Of a stretch of DNA of 64,000 nucleotides, positions 1 through 13,222 are shown piece after piece. Within the stretch, counting starts at the first letter, position 1. Each line of letters starts with the position of its first letter. The notes under the pieces are model-generated. The model was not told the DNA's origin. It made no database searches and saw nothing but the letters and a program-made list of their open reading frames with translations. The DNA is taken from the NCBI GenBank assembly GCA_036785705.1, contig JAWUZG010000970.1, forward strand, positions 2,700,501-2,764,500. Reading direction: 5' to 3'. The position numbers and the translations under genes were made by a program. The DNA comes from Acanthornis magna. Taxonomy: Eukaryota; Chordata; Aves; Passeriformes; Acanthizidae.

Positions 1-1694
1 TTTTTGTTTTCCAGTCAGTGGAAACTTTCCCAGCCTGCCACGACTTTGATCTGATGTATGCATTGTGTATATGACCTGACAGACATCTGTTTTTCTGAAA
101 AGCCACAGAAAAATTCCTAGTGGAGAGACTGGCTGATTATAGTATTTAATATACTGCTTGAGTCAAAATATTGTCAGCATAAAGCATTCATGTCAGCATC
201 ATTATTATCTCTATTGTGAAAGTAATTAGCATTTACCCCTATTTTACAGAGTGAACAGTGAAGGAAGAAGGGGAGAGAGTTGGCTGACTGTAAGGATGTA
301 TTGGCCAGCTGTGAGGTAATCAACATCCGGAAAGCTAGAACTGTATACTGTATTTAGTTAAGTCCTGTCATCCTAAAAAACAAGGGTGCTTTTTCATTTA
401 ATTCTTCTTTGTCAGACCTCTCTTTTATACTAACATTTATTTAAGAATGTCGATCTTCTGTTTATCCATGCAGATTCTGCTTTTGTTCCACTACCTTTTT
501 TTATCCTTGCAGTGTAGGAAAATACAGTTTCAATCCAAGTGGCAATGAAAATTCTACATACAAAAGAGCTGGATTACGTAGAAATCTCAGAAAATATTGT
601 TTCTTCCTTGAATACATTATGCAAAACCACATGTACTCTGTATTCCACAATCACACAAATTGCAGTTTTGATTCCGAGTTTCTACCAAAGAAAATTGTAT
701 CTATATCAGTTAAACCTGGTAATTAACACTCAGAATCATTAGTTCTGTTGGCTGTCAGTGTACTATTAACTGTACATGTATAGGTATGCATAATGTATAT
801 AATAAATGTATTAAATAACTTTTAAGTGTAATTGATATTTCTGCATATGATATTTTGACTGTAAATAATAATAGGTAATAATGTGTGACAATTTAATTTT
901 GTCTTACGAATTAGCTGAATTATGAGTACTCTATTAAAACATAAATAGTAAAAAATTTGCACAATTATTTTTGGCATTAGTTAAGTAAAAGCTCCTGTTG
1001 AAGCTCCTGCTGTTTCTCTGAGCTAGCTTTTGCCCTTGGGAAATGATTTCAAATGGCATGGGAATAATTAATCCTTACAAAGAGACTGAGAACAAGTGTG
1101 AAAAAGGTAAACAGGAAGGCAAAAAAGTTATACTGAAAAGATTACACAGATGTTTTGGACAATGGTTAAGAAAAGAACAAGGCAAAGCTGAAAGGAAACT
1201 GGTGTTGCTGGTATGGCCTAGCTAAAGATGTGAGATCAGACAGACTCTACAAACAGCAAGTTACTGTAACAAAGCATGAAACTGGCCTGAAAAGTGTGGT
1301 CTCCTTAACTACCAAACTGAGCAGCGATTAATTCTCACTGGATAAAGCTCAAGTTAGGAATGACTGCAATAATTTACCTAGGTCTTTCCAGCAGTATGAT
1401 ATTTAAACTGTTCATGATCTCATCCTTACTTGCTAACATTCCAGCTAATGTGAATCTCTCACTAAAAATGAGGGACCACGACAGGGTGGAGTAAATCACT
1501 TGTTTGAGGCCTGTGGGAAGTATTTAATCCAGGAATAGTGTAAATTTCTGTTCCACTGCCCTACATCAATCACCTTAGTAGCAGTGATGGTACCTGCAGC
1601 TGTCACCAGTAATGAACCATGAGTTAGACAAGAGATATGAGAAGCCTGGAACAAGGTAAACAGGGTATCTACATCTTATGTCTACATCTCATAC

Positions 1695-1700
<6 letters not shown>
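1..1700. other. AT-rich non-coding DNA, no gene recognised
   Basis: I see no domain-bearing frame, transposon terminus or RNA gene here. The open frames are 60-67 codons or shorter and look like chance. The text reads as ordinary low-copy AT-rich vertebrate DNA. Confidence 0.5.

Positions 1701-1746
<46 letters not shown>
1701..1746. repeat. (GT)23 microsatellite
   Basis: An uninterrupted GT dinucleotide run of 46 bp. It directly precedes the palindrome that begins at 1754. Such tracts are length-variable and can adopt Z-DNA; the sequence itself shows only the perfect run. Confidence 0.95.
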
Positions 1747-1749
<3 letters not shown>

Positions 1750-1753
1750 CACG

Positions 1754-1898
1754 CAAGCTACATGCCTACAAACTGTTGCAGTATATATATATATATACAT
1801 ATATGTGTGTGTATGTGTGTGTGTGTGTGTATACATACACACACACACACACATAGATGTGTATGTTATAGTGCAACAGTTTGTAGGCATGTAGCTTG
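1754..1898. repeat. 145-bp quasi-palindrome with 27-bp perfect arms
   Basis: The arms at 1754-1780 and 1872-1898 are perfect reverse complements over 27 bp. The left arm begins CAAGCTACATGCC and the right arm ends GGCATGTAGCTTG. After one mismatch the pairing continues for four more bases. The core between them is itself roughly self-complementary: a TA run, then GT repeats to about 1830, a GTATAC centre, then CA repeats to about 1852. Pairing stops sharply at both outer ends. It could be the termini of a tiny non-autonomous DNA transposon or the product of a template-switch event in a microsatellite. No clear target duplication is visible (left flank ATACACG, right flank GCCTTAG), so I favour the second reading slightly. 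Confidence 0.9.
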
Positions 1899-4800
1899 GC
1901 CTTAGTAAACTAAGCTGGCTATCAGGAACAATATAGCTGCATTTACACATCTACTGTTCTCCCAGGTCCTGAGCTGCCTTGTTCAGAGGTATATCACGTT
2001 TCTCTGTGCCATATGGCAATATGCCATGAAAATATGAGCTTTAAGGTAAATAAAATCAAGGTAGCCTTTTTTTTATCCATGGGAAAAGAAGCCAAAAAAA
2101 AAAAAGCAAAGATAAAATCAAATATATACAAGGAGAAAAATTATAAGAGGAATACAATGGCCTGTCATTTGACAAATCATAACACATACTATGAATGGAG
2201 ATAAAAATGCTGGTTGTCAAGGTTGAAGAGAAAAAGAGAAGGGAAGTGACAGAGAGTTCTGGGGAACACCCACAGAAGGAGGATAAAAGAAAGACGATTG
2301 CCATCAGAGAACAGTTTAAAAAGTGAGTCAAACTATAAAATACAAAACACTGGAGTATAAAGGGTGTTAGATACTCTAACAATTTGCTTCAAATCGGTGG
2401 TAAAGAGCTATCTGCAGGGTAGAAAACAGCTGAATAATCAGAGAACAATAAGAAGATGAGTCAGGGCCTTCACAGGTCATCTGAGGTAAATCATTAATAA
2501 TGAGAAGACCCAGAAAGGGAGGTCATGCTGAAAAAGGTCTGTGCAATATGATAGGCCTGAATAGGATACTGTGAAAATGATAGATCCCTATCTCAAGACT
2601 TTAAGCAACGTGGAGAGAGGGAAAGATAATAGTAATTTAACAGATCAAAGGTTGAAATCATGTGGCATTTTCTAACATGGGAATTGTCTTTCTGTTTTAA
2701 CCTCTGGAGACACATGAATAATGAGAGGTGAGAAGCAGCAGTGCAAAAAGGAAAAGAGTAATGGGATGTAAAACCCACCTAACAGGAGAGCACACAGCAG
2801 ACAAATGAAATAAGGGGGTAAATAAGAGTAGAGGCAAAGGTCTTTGTTATTGCACTCAGAAAAGGAAATAACAAGGATATACATATTTCACAGTTTCCTT
2901 CTGAATTCACTTCTACTGTTTGAGGAATAAGAATAACTTGGTTTGAATACTCATGATATAAATTGGGCCTCGGTCAGACAAAAGAAATAACTGTGGTTGT
3001 TACAGGTGTGCAAAGAGCTAGCTGCAGTAGTTCCTTGGTTGTGGGTGCCACAGATGTCCTGAACTCCTTATCCTCAGGCTCCTGTTTTTACTTCATCTGA
3101 TTCCCCCGCAACCTGACTTGGAGCCAAATGACAGGCTCCAGTAAGAGCTGGCATGTATTTTCTATTACATTAAGTGATTTCTCATGTGTACCACCCAGTA
3201 GAGTGTAAAAACTTCTAAATGACATACTTCTTGTTACTGTGGCTTCTATGGAGCAAATTGTTAAAAGACATGTTTCCCAGATTGATGTTCCCAGAATTGC
3301 AGACAATAATCAATGCCTACAGTCATGCAGGGAGAACTTGTCCCATAGCGCATTGTCTTCTGTTTATAGTCCCTGGTGACTTGTAATTCTTGCTTTTTTT
3401 GCTTCCACACTCTTTGCCTTGCCCACACCCATGGGAAAGAAAGTGTGTTCTGTTGTGAGTTGAGATATAATGGACTAGCTCCAGCCTTCCTCTGAAATTG
3501 TTTTATGCCAGTTTCCCTGCAGTATAAAGGCACATACCCTTGTGTCATAATCATCACCTTAGGAGTAGCCTGGAAGAAATTCTGGATTCTGCAGAAGGGC
3601 TTTCTAAGGTGGCCCTCTCCAAGAGTCAGTGGAGTGACTGCCCACACTCCCTTGCGAAAGAACTCCTGCATGTACTGCTGTAGTACAGCTATTTGTGCCT
3701 TCGGGGAATGGTCTTTTGGGGCTCACTTGCAGCCGAGAGAAAACTGTTTGTGTGGTATGTCAGAGCTCAGGTTTGATCCTAAATCACTGTTTACTCACGG
3801 TGAAACCCCAGATGTGGGACTGTGGAACCCTTTACTAGTGAATCCTTATTCACGATAAAGTCCAGTTTGGATGGAATCGAGCTAAGACTGAGAAATCCTA
3901 GCTGAGATGGAAGCTGCATTTCTTGGGGAGACTCAAGTTGTTGCATACTGCTTTTCAGCTGAGAGGAGCTCACTGCTGTTTCTCTGCCCACTCTCTGTGG
4001 CTGGAAAACCATAGGAAGGGATGCTGTTCATCTATTCCTTCAAGAAACAGGCTAGAAAGGGAACATGTATGTATCTGGGTTCACATTTTTCGGGGGACCG
4101 GAGGATGGGGCTCTGATTTCAGCTTTGAAGAAACACCAGATACCTGCACTGCTGGTCTCAGGCCAGCCCTGCTGGAGGCAGAGGCTGCCCCTCCCTCCAT
4201 CTCTCTTGGTCAGTGGCATTGCTGGCTTGAGTCTTCTGTCAGTGATAACAGCTGCCATAGGCACCAAAGCCCAGACCTCAAACTAAGGGTTTATGTAGGG
4301 TTTAAGGTTATGTTTACACTGCAGTACAAGGACAGAATGAAGGTACCAGACACCAAATAAGCCTAAGAGTGGCCATCTTGTCCTTGCTGTAGTGAATAGG
4401 TGATTGAGAATTTGGTCCTCAATGAGTTCTAAGTTCTTCCAACTCTCATCTTCCTCTCTCTGTGCTGAGATGCTCAGACCACTCATTATCTTCACAGTAC
4501 CTTAAGCAAGGCATACTGCTATATCCGTTACCATTATCCAAGTAGGTACATCTTCTATCCACATGTATGCAGTTCCTTTAAGCTACACAGGGTTTCTAAA
4601 TTGACTTCTAAGTTATTTCCTGTTCATAGGTCTATCCTCTGGCATTTTGCATTGTTTCTTAGTCCATGACAATCAGTAGATTACCATCTGTGCATATAAG
4701 TTGTTTCTTATGACTGTGTACATAAAATAACTTATAGAAGTGTTAGTAACAAAGGCTAGGACACTTTGCATGTATTTTTTTCTGCAACTCAGAGTATGAT

Positions 4801-7304
4801 TTATCAGTCCTTTGAAGCATTGGTGAGCCTTCTGCAGGTTTTACAGTTCATGTAACAAATTATATATTATTGTTAGTTGGAGTTAGTTTTTCAGTAATTA
4901 CAAGCAACAGTTTTCAGTTGTTACAAGCAACACAGGAACTTTATCTCTTTACTGTCAAATTTTGTCTCTCAAGGCATGTATTTTTGTTCTACTTGTATTG
5001 CAATTTGTTCTAGCCGTATTTATTCTTACAAGCATGTTATTACCATTTGTAGTGTCAGATGCCTTGCTGTTCTATTTCATCTGTTTATAAGGTCTTTTTA
5101 TTTTCTGCTGCTTACAGTATTGTTAAGCATTTGATTCTACACTTGAAGGATGTTAATTGCCTGCATAGCTGGGTTTCTCATTTGTGGTTTTAGTCATAAA
5201 AAAGAATGGTACTAGATTCTTTTTCCACTTCTTTAAACAATGCTTGGTTTAATTTTATTTTAATTGTTAATAAATTAGTTTTAGTTCAGTTATTCTGTCC
5301 TAATGAACAGTGGCATGGAGGAGGAAGGGAGGGAATTTTTGCTTATATTACACCCTAGGGCCACATTAGATTTTTATCAAACACAATTTAGCTCTTAATA
5401 GCCACAGTGTTTACAGGTTCTCACCTAAATACGTTTCATCCAGAACCCTTAAAATCTGGCTCTCTCCACTGTATGGGCCCGTAGTCTGTCTTATTTAATT
5501 GATAGCACCATGTCTGCTTTTTTAGTTCAATAACTGAGGAAGATGTAGATTTATTCTCAGAGGGAGCAGAGGTTTATTTTGAGATGGAGCAAAGACAATC
5601 CAAATAACTTCACTTGTTAGATCTTTCTTTAACACACAAAAGAAAAAAATCCATGCACTAAGGTAACCTGCCAGTCTTTCTCCATAAGCTTCTTGGAGCA
5701 CAGTGATAACAGTATCTAAATTATCATTCTGCTGTATTAAACTGAGATTGGTCAAAGTTGGTTTATCTTAGCTGGGTCCAGTGACCTTGCAGGAAAGCAA
5801 GAGCTAGACAGTTTCTGGCCAGGGACTGACATAAAGATGACAGCAAAGATATCTGGGTGGAACAGCTTGTGTTCCTGTGTAATAAAAGCTTGTAAATTCA
5901 GGAGAAGAAGTTAATGAGCATGAGTGGCACATTTTGAAGAGTGATCATAGCAATCCTTTCCATTTCATGCTTTTTCTTCAGCAGCTGGTTTGAAGCTAGG
6001 ACTTAAATGTTTCTTTTTAAAACTGATGGTGTAAGGAAGTTCTTGTTACATTTGAAGAGTATTTCCAGTAAGAACTTAGTTGGTATTTTCTGTGGCAAAC
6101 CTTCTATCACAGATTTAATGAATCTTGACTAATTTAACCAACCATGGATTGAAAATGTAAAGAATTAAAACTGAGTTTCTAACATTATTATTAAATAATC
6201 ATATTTCTTAACAGAGTGGTTACTGTCTATAGGGAAATAAATTTTGCCTACAATTCATACTATTTACATAACTTTTTTTTAATCTTTAACAAATTTATCC
6301 TTGGATCACTCCAATAACATAAGGATGCATAGTTATGTTCTTAACCCTTCTTCTCTTTAAATAAATACAGATTGAATAACTCATTCAATTGCTGAAAGAT
6401 GCAGATAGGTGTCTCATAAATTTTAGGGGCATTTACATGAGATAGGCACTTCCCGCAGTTAGCTGTTTTCAAAGCTTCCAGTAAAAGTGACACAGAAAGC
6501 ATCTATGCATCTGCGTCCTATTTGAATCTCAGAATCTGATCATGACAATGTTCCTTTCTTGCAAGAAATATCCTGTTTGTATTTCAGGGTTTACTCTTTG
6601 TATTCTCTGTAAGTGAGAAGTTGTTATTGGGCTTGTGCAGAGGCTAGACTGGGACCAAAGGGAGCTGCCTCTTCCCTAGTTCATGCCCAAGGCTGATGTG
6701 GATTTAGAAATGGTGTTCCTTGACAGATGTCACTTGAGGAACACAGGCAAAAAGCATTCTCCTGAACAAGATGCAGGTGCATCCCTCTCCTCCCTCCTCT
6801 CTTTTTTTCCAAAACAATAGGGGAGGAAGTAAAGGTCGTACTTTCTGTAAAAAAGCTTGCAAGTTAAAGGATGTAAGAGACCCAGATTCAGTTCTCCCTG
6901 TAACTTTCACACTTGCCTGGGGAGCATGCTGCGTACCAAGACCCCAGTCTGGCTGGCAGGAGTGCTTCTGCCCATGGCTGCAGCTTTGCTTGGGAAAGAA
7001 GTGAAGGTTTTTCAGGCTTTGTAGGGTAAGATCATGAGAAGAAAGGGAGCATAAATTCTTCCAAACCCTGGGTTTGACAGTAACTGTGTCCCACAGTGGA
7101 CATCTATCCAAGGGAAGTATTACTATCATCCACTCTCACCCAGCTGCATTTTTAGGTGAACCTATATGACTTTTAAGGCAGAAACCAGGGGCACTGATCT
7201 TTAGCAGGGCTCTAGAGATTACCACACACTTAGATACTATTGCTGGGCTAGGTGCCAGGAAAGGACCAAATTCAACACATGTCCATGCATTCGGTTCTGC
7301 TAGC
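1899..7304. other. Mostly unique non-coding DNA, no gene recognised
   Basis: No recognisable repeat or coding exon. Between about 3260 and 4360 base composition is less AT-rich, and both strands carry open frames of 117-145 codons (minus 3261-3671, plus 3505-3858, plus 3923-4360). None shows a motif, signal peptide or family resemblance that I recognise. They overlap on opposite strands, as chance frames do. Confidence 0.45.
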
Positions 7305-7840
7305 AGGACTAGGGAAGTTCTGTCCTCCTGTACTCAGCACTGGTAAGGCTGCACCTTGAATCTTCTGCTCAGTTTTTGCTCCTCACTGCAAGAAGCACAT
7401 TGAGGGGCTGGAGTGTGTCCAGAGAAGGGCAACAAATCTTGTGAAGAGTCTGGAGCACAAGTTGGATGAGGAACAGCTGAGGGAGTTGGGGGTGTTTAGT
7501 CTGGAGAAAAGGAGGCTCAGTGGGGACTTTATTGCTTTCTACAGCTCCCTGAGAGAAGGTTGTAGCCAGGTAACCAGTGACAGGATTGGAGGAGATGGCT
7601 CCAACTTGCACTGGGGAGGTTTAGATTGCATATTAGGAAACATTTTTTCCCTGAAAGCACTGTGAAACACTGGAACAGACTGCACAGGAGTAAAGTCACC
7701 ATCCCTGGAGATATTTAAGGGGTATGTAGATTTGGCACTTAGGGACATGGTTTAGTGCTGGGCTTGGCAGTGTTAGGTTAATGGTTGGACTCAATGACCT
7801 TAGAGGTCTTTTCAACCTAAATGTTTCTATGATTTTATGG
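7305..7840 (+). mobile_element. CR1 LINE, 5'-truncated copy
   Basis: This is the 3' part of the CR1 second reading frame plus its short 3' end, about 535 bp. CR1 landmarks appear in order: the GTGTCCAGAGAAGGGCAAC block near 7415, the CTGGAGAAAAGGAGGCTCAG block near 7501, the GAAACACTGGAACAGACTGC block near 7665 and GGTTGGACTCAATGACCT near 7782. The copy finishes with the family's 8-bp end units (TTCTATGA, TTTTATGG). Missing 5' sequence is normal for target-primed insertion. Scattered stops and indels make it non-functional, and open frames inside it are relics of the reverse transcriptase frame. Confidence 0.93.
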
Positions 7841-9029
7841 TTAGCTCTAACAAGATTCCCACTCAGACGAAGTTTTTGACATTCCTGTCTGAGATACTTC
7901 TCTCTTTGTTTTTAAGGTAGAATCTGCATCTCAGTCAGGAATCCAGAATGGCTAGGTCAGCACAGGCTGCAAAAATTTAGACCCCAACAGTTTAAGATAC
8001 CTGATGGAAGATCAGACACTATGGAAAAGCCTGTGTGATCTGTGGCTGCCACTCCAGAGGAGTACAGATGTCCAGGAAGTCTTGAGTCTCATATTTGCCA
8101 GCCCATGTGTGTGTATAGGATATTCTAGGCAGTGTCAAAAAGCACTGTATGCCTGGAATAGGAATAGGGAAGGAATAGGGAATAGGAAAGCTGAATCTCC
8201 ACCATGAACATCTCTGCAAACCTGTCTTTTCTGTATCTTTATACAGGTTTGTGTAGAAAGTCCTCTGCAAAGTAAAAAGTTACTCTCCTGCTTTTTTCTA
8301 AATTCCTGTTGCTTAGCCATTGGATTATACTTTGTCCCTTGAGAAAGAGAGATTAAGGTGTTTGCTTTTCTTGGGTTAATGAGGTTTCACCCTCGAGAGG
8401 ATCTCCAGCTGCTCAAGGATACAGGCAAGTCAGCAGAAATAAAGTAACTGTGCCCCAACTCAGCTGAACGTAGGCTTGTGGTTATTCCTTGGGTGTGTTC
8501 CCAAGTGCCTGATGGCTTGAGTGAGACTCAGGTACATGCTTTATTGAACCGCAGATCTGCACAATTTGCCCCCAGAAAGGAAACATCCATATCAGTTTTT
8601 CTGCTTTGAAAAAGCCTTTAGCTAAACTTAGATATTTGGTTAAATTCATCGGGTATTACCAATTTTAAAATGTTATTTGGAAAATATCTTGGAGCTAAAG
8701 AAGAGTGCACAGGAAAAGCAGGGAGAAAAATGTGGCCTGTGATATTTCACACAATGGGAAGCTCTCCCACTGTCAGATGAAGAATGTAAAGGACATCAAT
8801 GTAGTATAGCCAGGAACAGAACTTTTGACTTATGAATATTACATATCCTAGAGACTTCCAGCTTTCCTGAAAAAAAAGGTTATAATTGCATATTTTTACC
8901 TTTCAAGGCATTTTTTTTGAAAGAGAAGTTTCTTTGCTCTTTATCTTCAAGGTACCGTAACAGAGTGCGCATGATGGGCTACATGGCCTTCAGTATTTAG
9001 CCATTCAGGATTAGAAATCTACAACTGAA
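7841..9029. other. Non-coding DNA, no gene recognised
   Basis: Nothing recognisable apart from a short imperfect GGAATA-type tandem tract at 8154-8187. Confidence 0.5.
8154..8187. repeat. Imperfect GGAATA short tandem repeat
   Basis: GGAATA/GGGAATA units repeat about five times with small irregularities. It is a minor simple repeat with no evident function. Confidence 0.75.
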
Positions 9030-9096
9030 TTTATTTATTTATTTGTTTGTTTGTTTGTTTATTTATTTATTTATTTATTTTTACTTTTTTTTTTAA
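9030..9096. repeat. Compound (TTTA)n/(TTTG)n microsatellite with T-run
   Basis: TTTA units switch to TTTG units and back to TTTA, then pass into a T-rich tail. Such tracts often mark old poly(A)-type tails, but no retroposon body is recognisable beside it. Confidence 0.9.
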
Positions 9097-12000
9097 AGTA
9101 AGATTATGTTTAAGGATCTTGTCATGGCTGTGATTAATCTCTGTCAAAATTAATTGAGATTGGTCATGACAAGCTTGAGAGGAGCATTGACGAACATGCA
9201 GGCCTATGTATAAAGAATCTTTCTTTGCAGAGATTGTGATATTGTTTAAATGAAGAGTTATTTTCCTGCTGTTACAACCGTATCCTTTTCTTTACAGACA
9301 TTTCCTGCTCTGAAAAGAGTCCATGGCCTGTGTTTTCCCACACCTTTCTGCTTGATTGCAGCAAGTTTGTGAGCATGATCTCCATATTATTCCAGTAAGA
9401 AGTATCTTGGAGATGTCCTTTGCATATGTTTCTGATCAAGAGAAACTTTTTGCAGTGCAGCCTAAAATCTGAAGGAAGTTTTGGCTCTCCAGTTTCGCCC
9501 TTAAGGAGTTCTTTTTCTAGGATTGGTTTTAAAATCGTCATCTTCCTGGTCTATATAACAACCATGCTGATCTGTGCTTAGTAAAGTGGAACTTGTCCTC
9601 TTCTCCCAGTGAGAGATTCCCTCTTGAATCTATACAAGATAATTTCTGCGCACTATTTCATTACTTATTTTCTTAGAAGAAACAAGCCAAATAATCTACA
9701 GAACCTGCCTTCCCTTTCTTCCTAAATGGTAAAATTTGCATCTGCTCCACTCAGTTTCTTAGACTTCTGCTGGAGAAGTTTATTGTAGCTCTTCATTTCA
9801 GTCAAGGAGTATTTTATTCTGGTTACATGTTGGAAATCTTTTTCCAGATGGTTATAAAAGTTTGAAGGGTACGCCACTCCAATAGCAAACATTTTGAAGC
9901 AGTCTTAGTTTTTTGTGATTTGTTTGAAGAAAGACAGTCTAAGTTCAAAATATGCATTATGTGTATAATTTCTGAGAAAAAAATTTCCAGGCTCCCTTGG
10001 GAGCTGGCCTCTTAGCTTGCTTTAGTCCTTCCTGCTTCAAGAGCTGGGAAGCTGCAAAAGATCTGTCATGAAAATTTTGTAGCACTGAAAATTTTGGATT
10101 TAGTACAGAATTCAAAAGCATTTTTCTCTCACATGGAACTGCTTAGATCTTCTGGGATTCACAGCTGAACTTTGGTCTTAATGTCTCATATGCCTTGTGG
10201 GTGGGATTTTCAGAGTTTGCAGCTCTTGGACAGAACTTGTACACTTGCTGCAGCAATTTTCTTATATTATCCCTTTTCAACAGTCTGAGCCACTTTCTGA
10301 ATCCACAAGGCTTGGTAGCCCATTTGAGTTCATCAGTAAGTCCTTGACACCAATCTGTATTTCACTACAGAAAGAGAATTATATTTGCAAAGAACCCCTG
10401 TTGGATTTCAGATCTGGGATTAAAAATTCTTGTGTGTTGACTTTTTTGTCAACATTTTCTATTATTTTCTTTTCCTCCTCTGAGTTCAGACTGCTGTTCG
10501 ATAGCAATCATTTAATTTATTCAATACCTTTTACCATCTGTTTTGAGTATTTACCCCTGACTTTTTTCCCCCCATGAAATAGAGATGTTCAAATTCATTA
10601 GCTGGAATTCTTATGTTTGCAGTCATGTCTTGGCTTTTCGGTTATCCTGACAAGCCAGTGATATACTGTCCCTGTACCCTGGGAAGGTGTATTTTCAGAT
10701 AAAACTTTCAGAAAACTATCCAGGCTGCTAGTTAAGAAGTACTGGTTTTGTCAGGAGTATGGGGTGGATCTCATCACTATACAACTGCTGTGTAGTCTGC
10801 AAAAATTTACAGCTGATTTTTGATAGGATACACTGTAGTTAAGTAACTTCAAGAGCAGGTGGTATTCCACCAAAAACCTATTTTTTGCTGATGTGAGAGC
10901 ACATAGAGCAGGCCCAGATGGGGAAAAGGATGTTTTAAAGTGGCATTTTTTCCAAGTTTGGTGATTGCTATGGCTGTCCATTCTCCATGCAAACAATGAG
11001 TAGTGCAGGTCCTTCCTGCGTAGCTCCATTCTCAAGAGATTTGCTTCGAAAGAGAAGCAGTCTGTACTCAGCCTGAATTTGGTCTGCCTATGCATCTCCT
11101 GTGTTGATGCCACCAAGAGCAAAGTTTCTGTCTATGATGATGTGATTTAACAACATAAGGTTGAGTTTTTGGCTTCTGCTGAATGTAAGAGGTTGCTGGT
11201 TTGAGAAGGAATTGTGATGGTGGGGAAGGGGAGCACATGCAGTTCTGTGGTTCTCTGCCTGGGCGACGGTCACTTGACTCATTGTGGAAATAGTTTGTTT
11301 CTTGGTGGAGAAGGTGTTGGGGTTTTTTTTTGGAATGGTATCCTCTTCCTAGGAACATACTTTGTTTTGATAGCTATTACTATTTCTCTCCTATTAAAAA
11401 AACACCAAATCTTTTGACTCACTTAAAAAATGTAGTGTGGTGATGGAGGAAGAAGATTCAATCTCAGTCCTTTAAAACAGAAACAACTTCAAGATGATGA
11501 AAAATTTCACAATAAATCATCTTCAAGGGCCCTGATCTGGTCAATCTTCCCTGCAGCAGAGTCCATAAGCAGGATGACATTGTGCATCTCCTGTTTCCCA
11601 GCCATTCTTGGATATTATTCTGTAGATGCACTAGCTGCTGATCATCATGGGTGCTCCCTTGTCAGGGAGGGTGAGGAGGGAATCTCTCCCCTGAAACTTC
11701 TGTCATTTCAGAAAAGCTGGTACCAGGGCTGAGAGGAGGAAAAGCAGCTGAATATAACCACTGTTTGCATGTTTTATAGGTCTGGGCTGTGAGTAGTTAC
11801 GTGTGGCTCCTCACTCAGCAGTTAACTTGAAGAGAGTTGACAACCAGATAAAACACGGAACAGAATCTGGCTGAAAATACTCACAGTGACCTTGAGGATT
11901 TAATGAGAAAAAGAATATTGTGTTATCTATTCTTCTGTTTGTTGTACTTCCTTTAGCGCATTTTATTGCAACTACACTGGCATTATTAGAACAAATAAAT

Positions 12001-12663
12001 ATTGTTTATTTTAAAAAGTGCTTCTGGTTTTCTGGTTTTGTTTATTTTTTCTCCATCTCTCCTTCCATGTTAACAAATTAGCTACCCTGCTGGGAAAGGA
12101 TGAAAACAGCTCAACCTATCCATCTGGAAAGCACATAAATTCTAAGAAGAAAGAAAAAGATTTTAATACACAAGCCTAGAAGAACACAGTGAGAACTGCT
12201 CCAGGAATGTTTTTCACATGTGATTGGAAGTCAAGCTCTTCTTCACAGCGTATCTCTCTTTGTAACATCATCACTAGTTTTCTTCATATTTAGCAGCCTG
12301 TCTTGTTTGATCAATTGAATATTACAAGCTCCAAGTTCCCTTTTTTGTAACATCTTACATTCATGCTACTGATCTCCAGTGTGTCACCTGCATCTGTGCT
12401 TTTCTAGCATCATCCAGGAAATATTTCTAATTAAGCTCTTATGTCAAGCCAGCCCAGCCTCTGCAAACTGATGTGATGTAAACACTATAAGCAAAAATTC
12501 TTGTGCCATATTTCCAATAATTTATTGTTTTCCTGGTTAGATTGATTATTTCTCCTCTCTATCATAGGCATCTAGGCCTGTAAAACAGAAGTGATTTCTG
12601 AAGCCTCCAATAATGCTAGCAGCCAAGATATATAGTGATGCTAAATGAATCCATCAAGGATTT
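9097..12663. other. Non-coding DNA, no gene recognised
   Basis: I find no repeat landmark or exon in this stretch. Open frames of 96-126 codons (for example plus 10197-10577) show no recognisable motif and occur on both strands. Confidence 0.45.
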
Positions 12664-13222
12664 AGTCATGCTTTAACCCCAACCAGTGACCAAGTACCAT
12701 GCAGCTGCTAGCTCCCTTCCTCCCCTCCTTACTGGGCTGGGGAGGAGAGTTGGAAAAAAGGTGAAACACATGGGTTGAGATAAGAGTTTAATAGTAGAAA
12801 TAAATTAGAATATAATACCACTACGAATAATACTAATGGTAATAATAATACCACCGCCAATAATAATTGTAATGAAATGGAGAGAGAAAGAGAAATTGAA
12901 GAGAAAGAAGTGATGCACAGTACCACTGCTCACCACCTACTGACTGATGCCCAGCCCAGCTCCCACAGTGATTGGCTCCTCCCAGCAAATTCCCCCAAGT
13001 TTATGTACTAGGCATGATGTTCTGTGGTCTAGAGTATCCCTTTGGCCGGTTTGGATCAGCTGTCCTGGCTATGCTCCCTCCCAGGTCCTTGTGCAGCTCC
13101 TCACTGGCAGAGCACAGGAACCTGAAAAGTCCCTGGCCCAGGGTGAGCACTGCTGAGCAACAACTGAGCCATCAGTGTTATCAACATCAGTCTCATACTG
13201 AATCCAAACCCATAGTACTGTA
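12664..13222 (-). mobile_element. ERVL-type solitary LTR, 5' end truncated
   Basis: Read on the minus strand this matches a very common bird ERVL LTR. Its 3' terminus (plus-strand AGTCATGCTTTAACCCC at 12664) corresponds to the family end GGGGTTAAACCATGACA. An ATTAAA polyadenylation signal lies at 12787-12792, followed by the CTTATCTCAACCCA block. A TATA-like TACATAAA lies at about 13010-13017. The block GATCCAAACCGGCCAAAGGG is near 13041, and the stretch before it toward the 5' end also matches. The last roughly 50 bp of the 5' terminus (TGTCCTGG...TAATTTTC) are absent, and telomere-like repeats abut the break. An AAT-rich tract at about 12800-12880 is internal to the LTR. No internal provirus is seen, so it is a solo or broken LTR. 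Confidence 0.87.

Noticed and set aside
1637..1950. Overlapping open frames of Val-Cys, Thr-His and Tyr-Ile repeats
   Set aside because: They are translations of GT, CA and TA microsatellites and of the palindrome.
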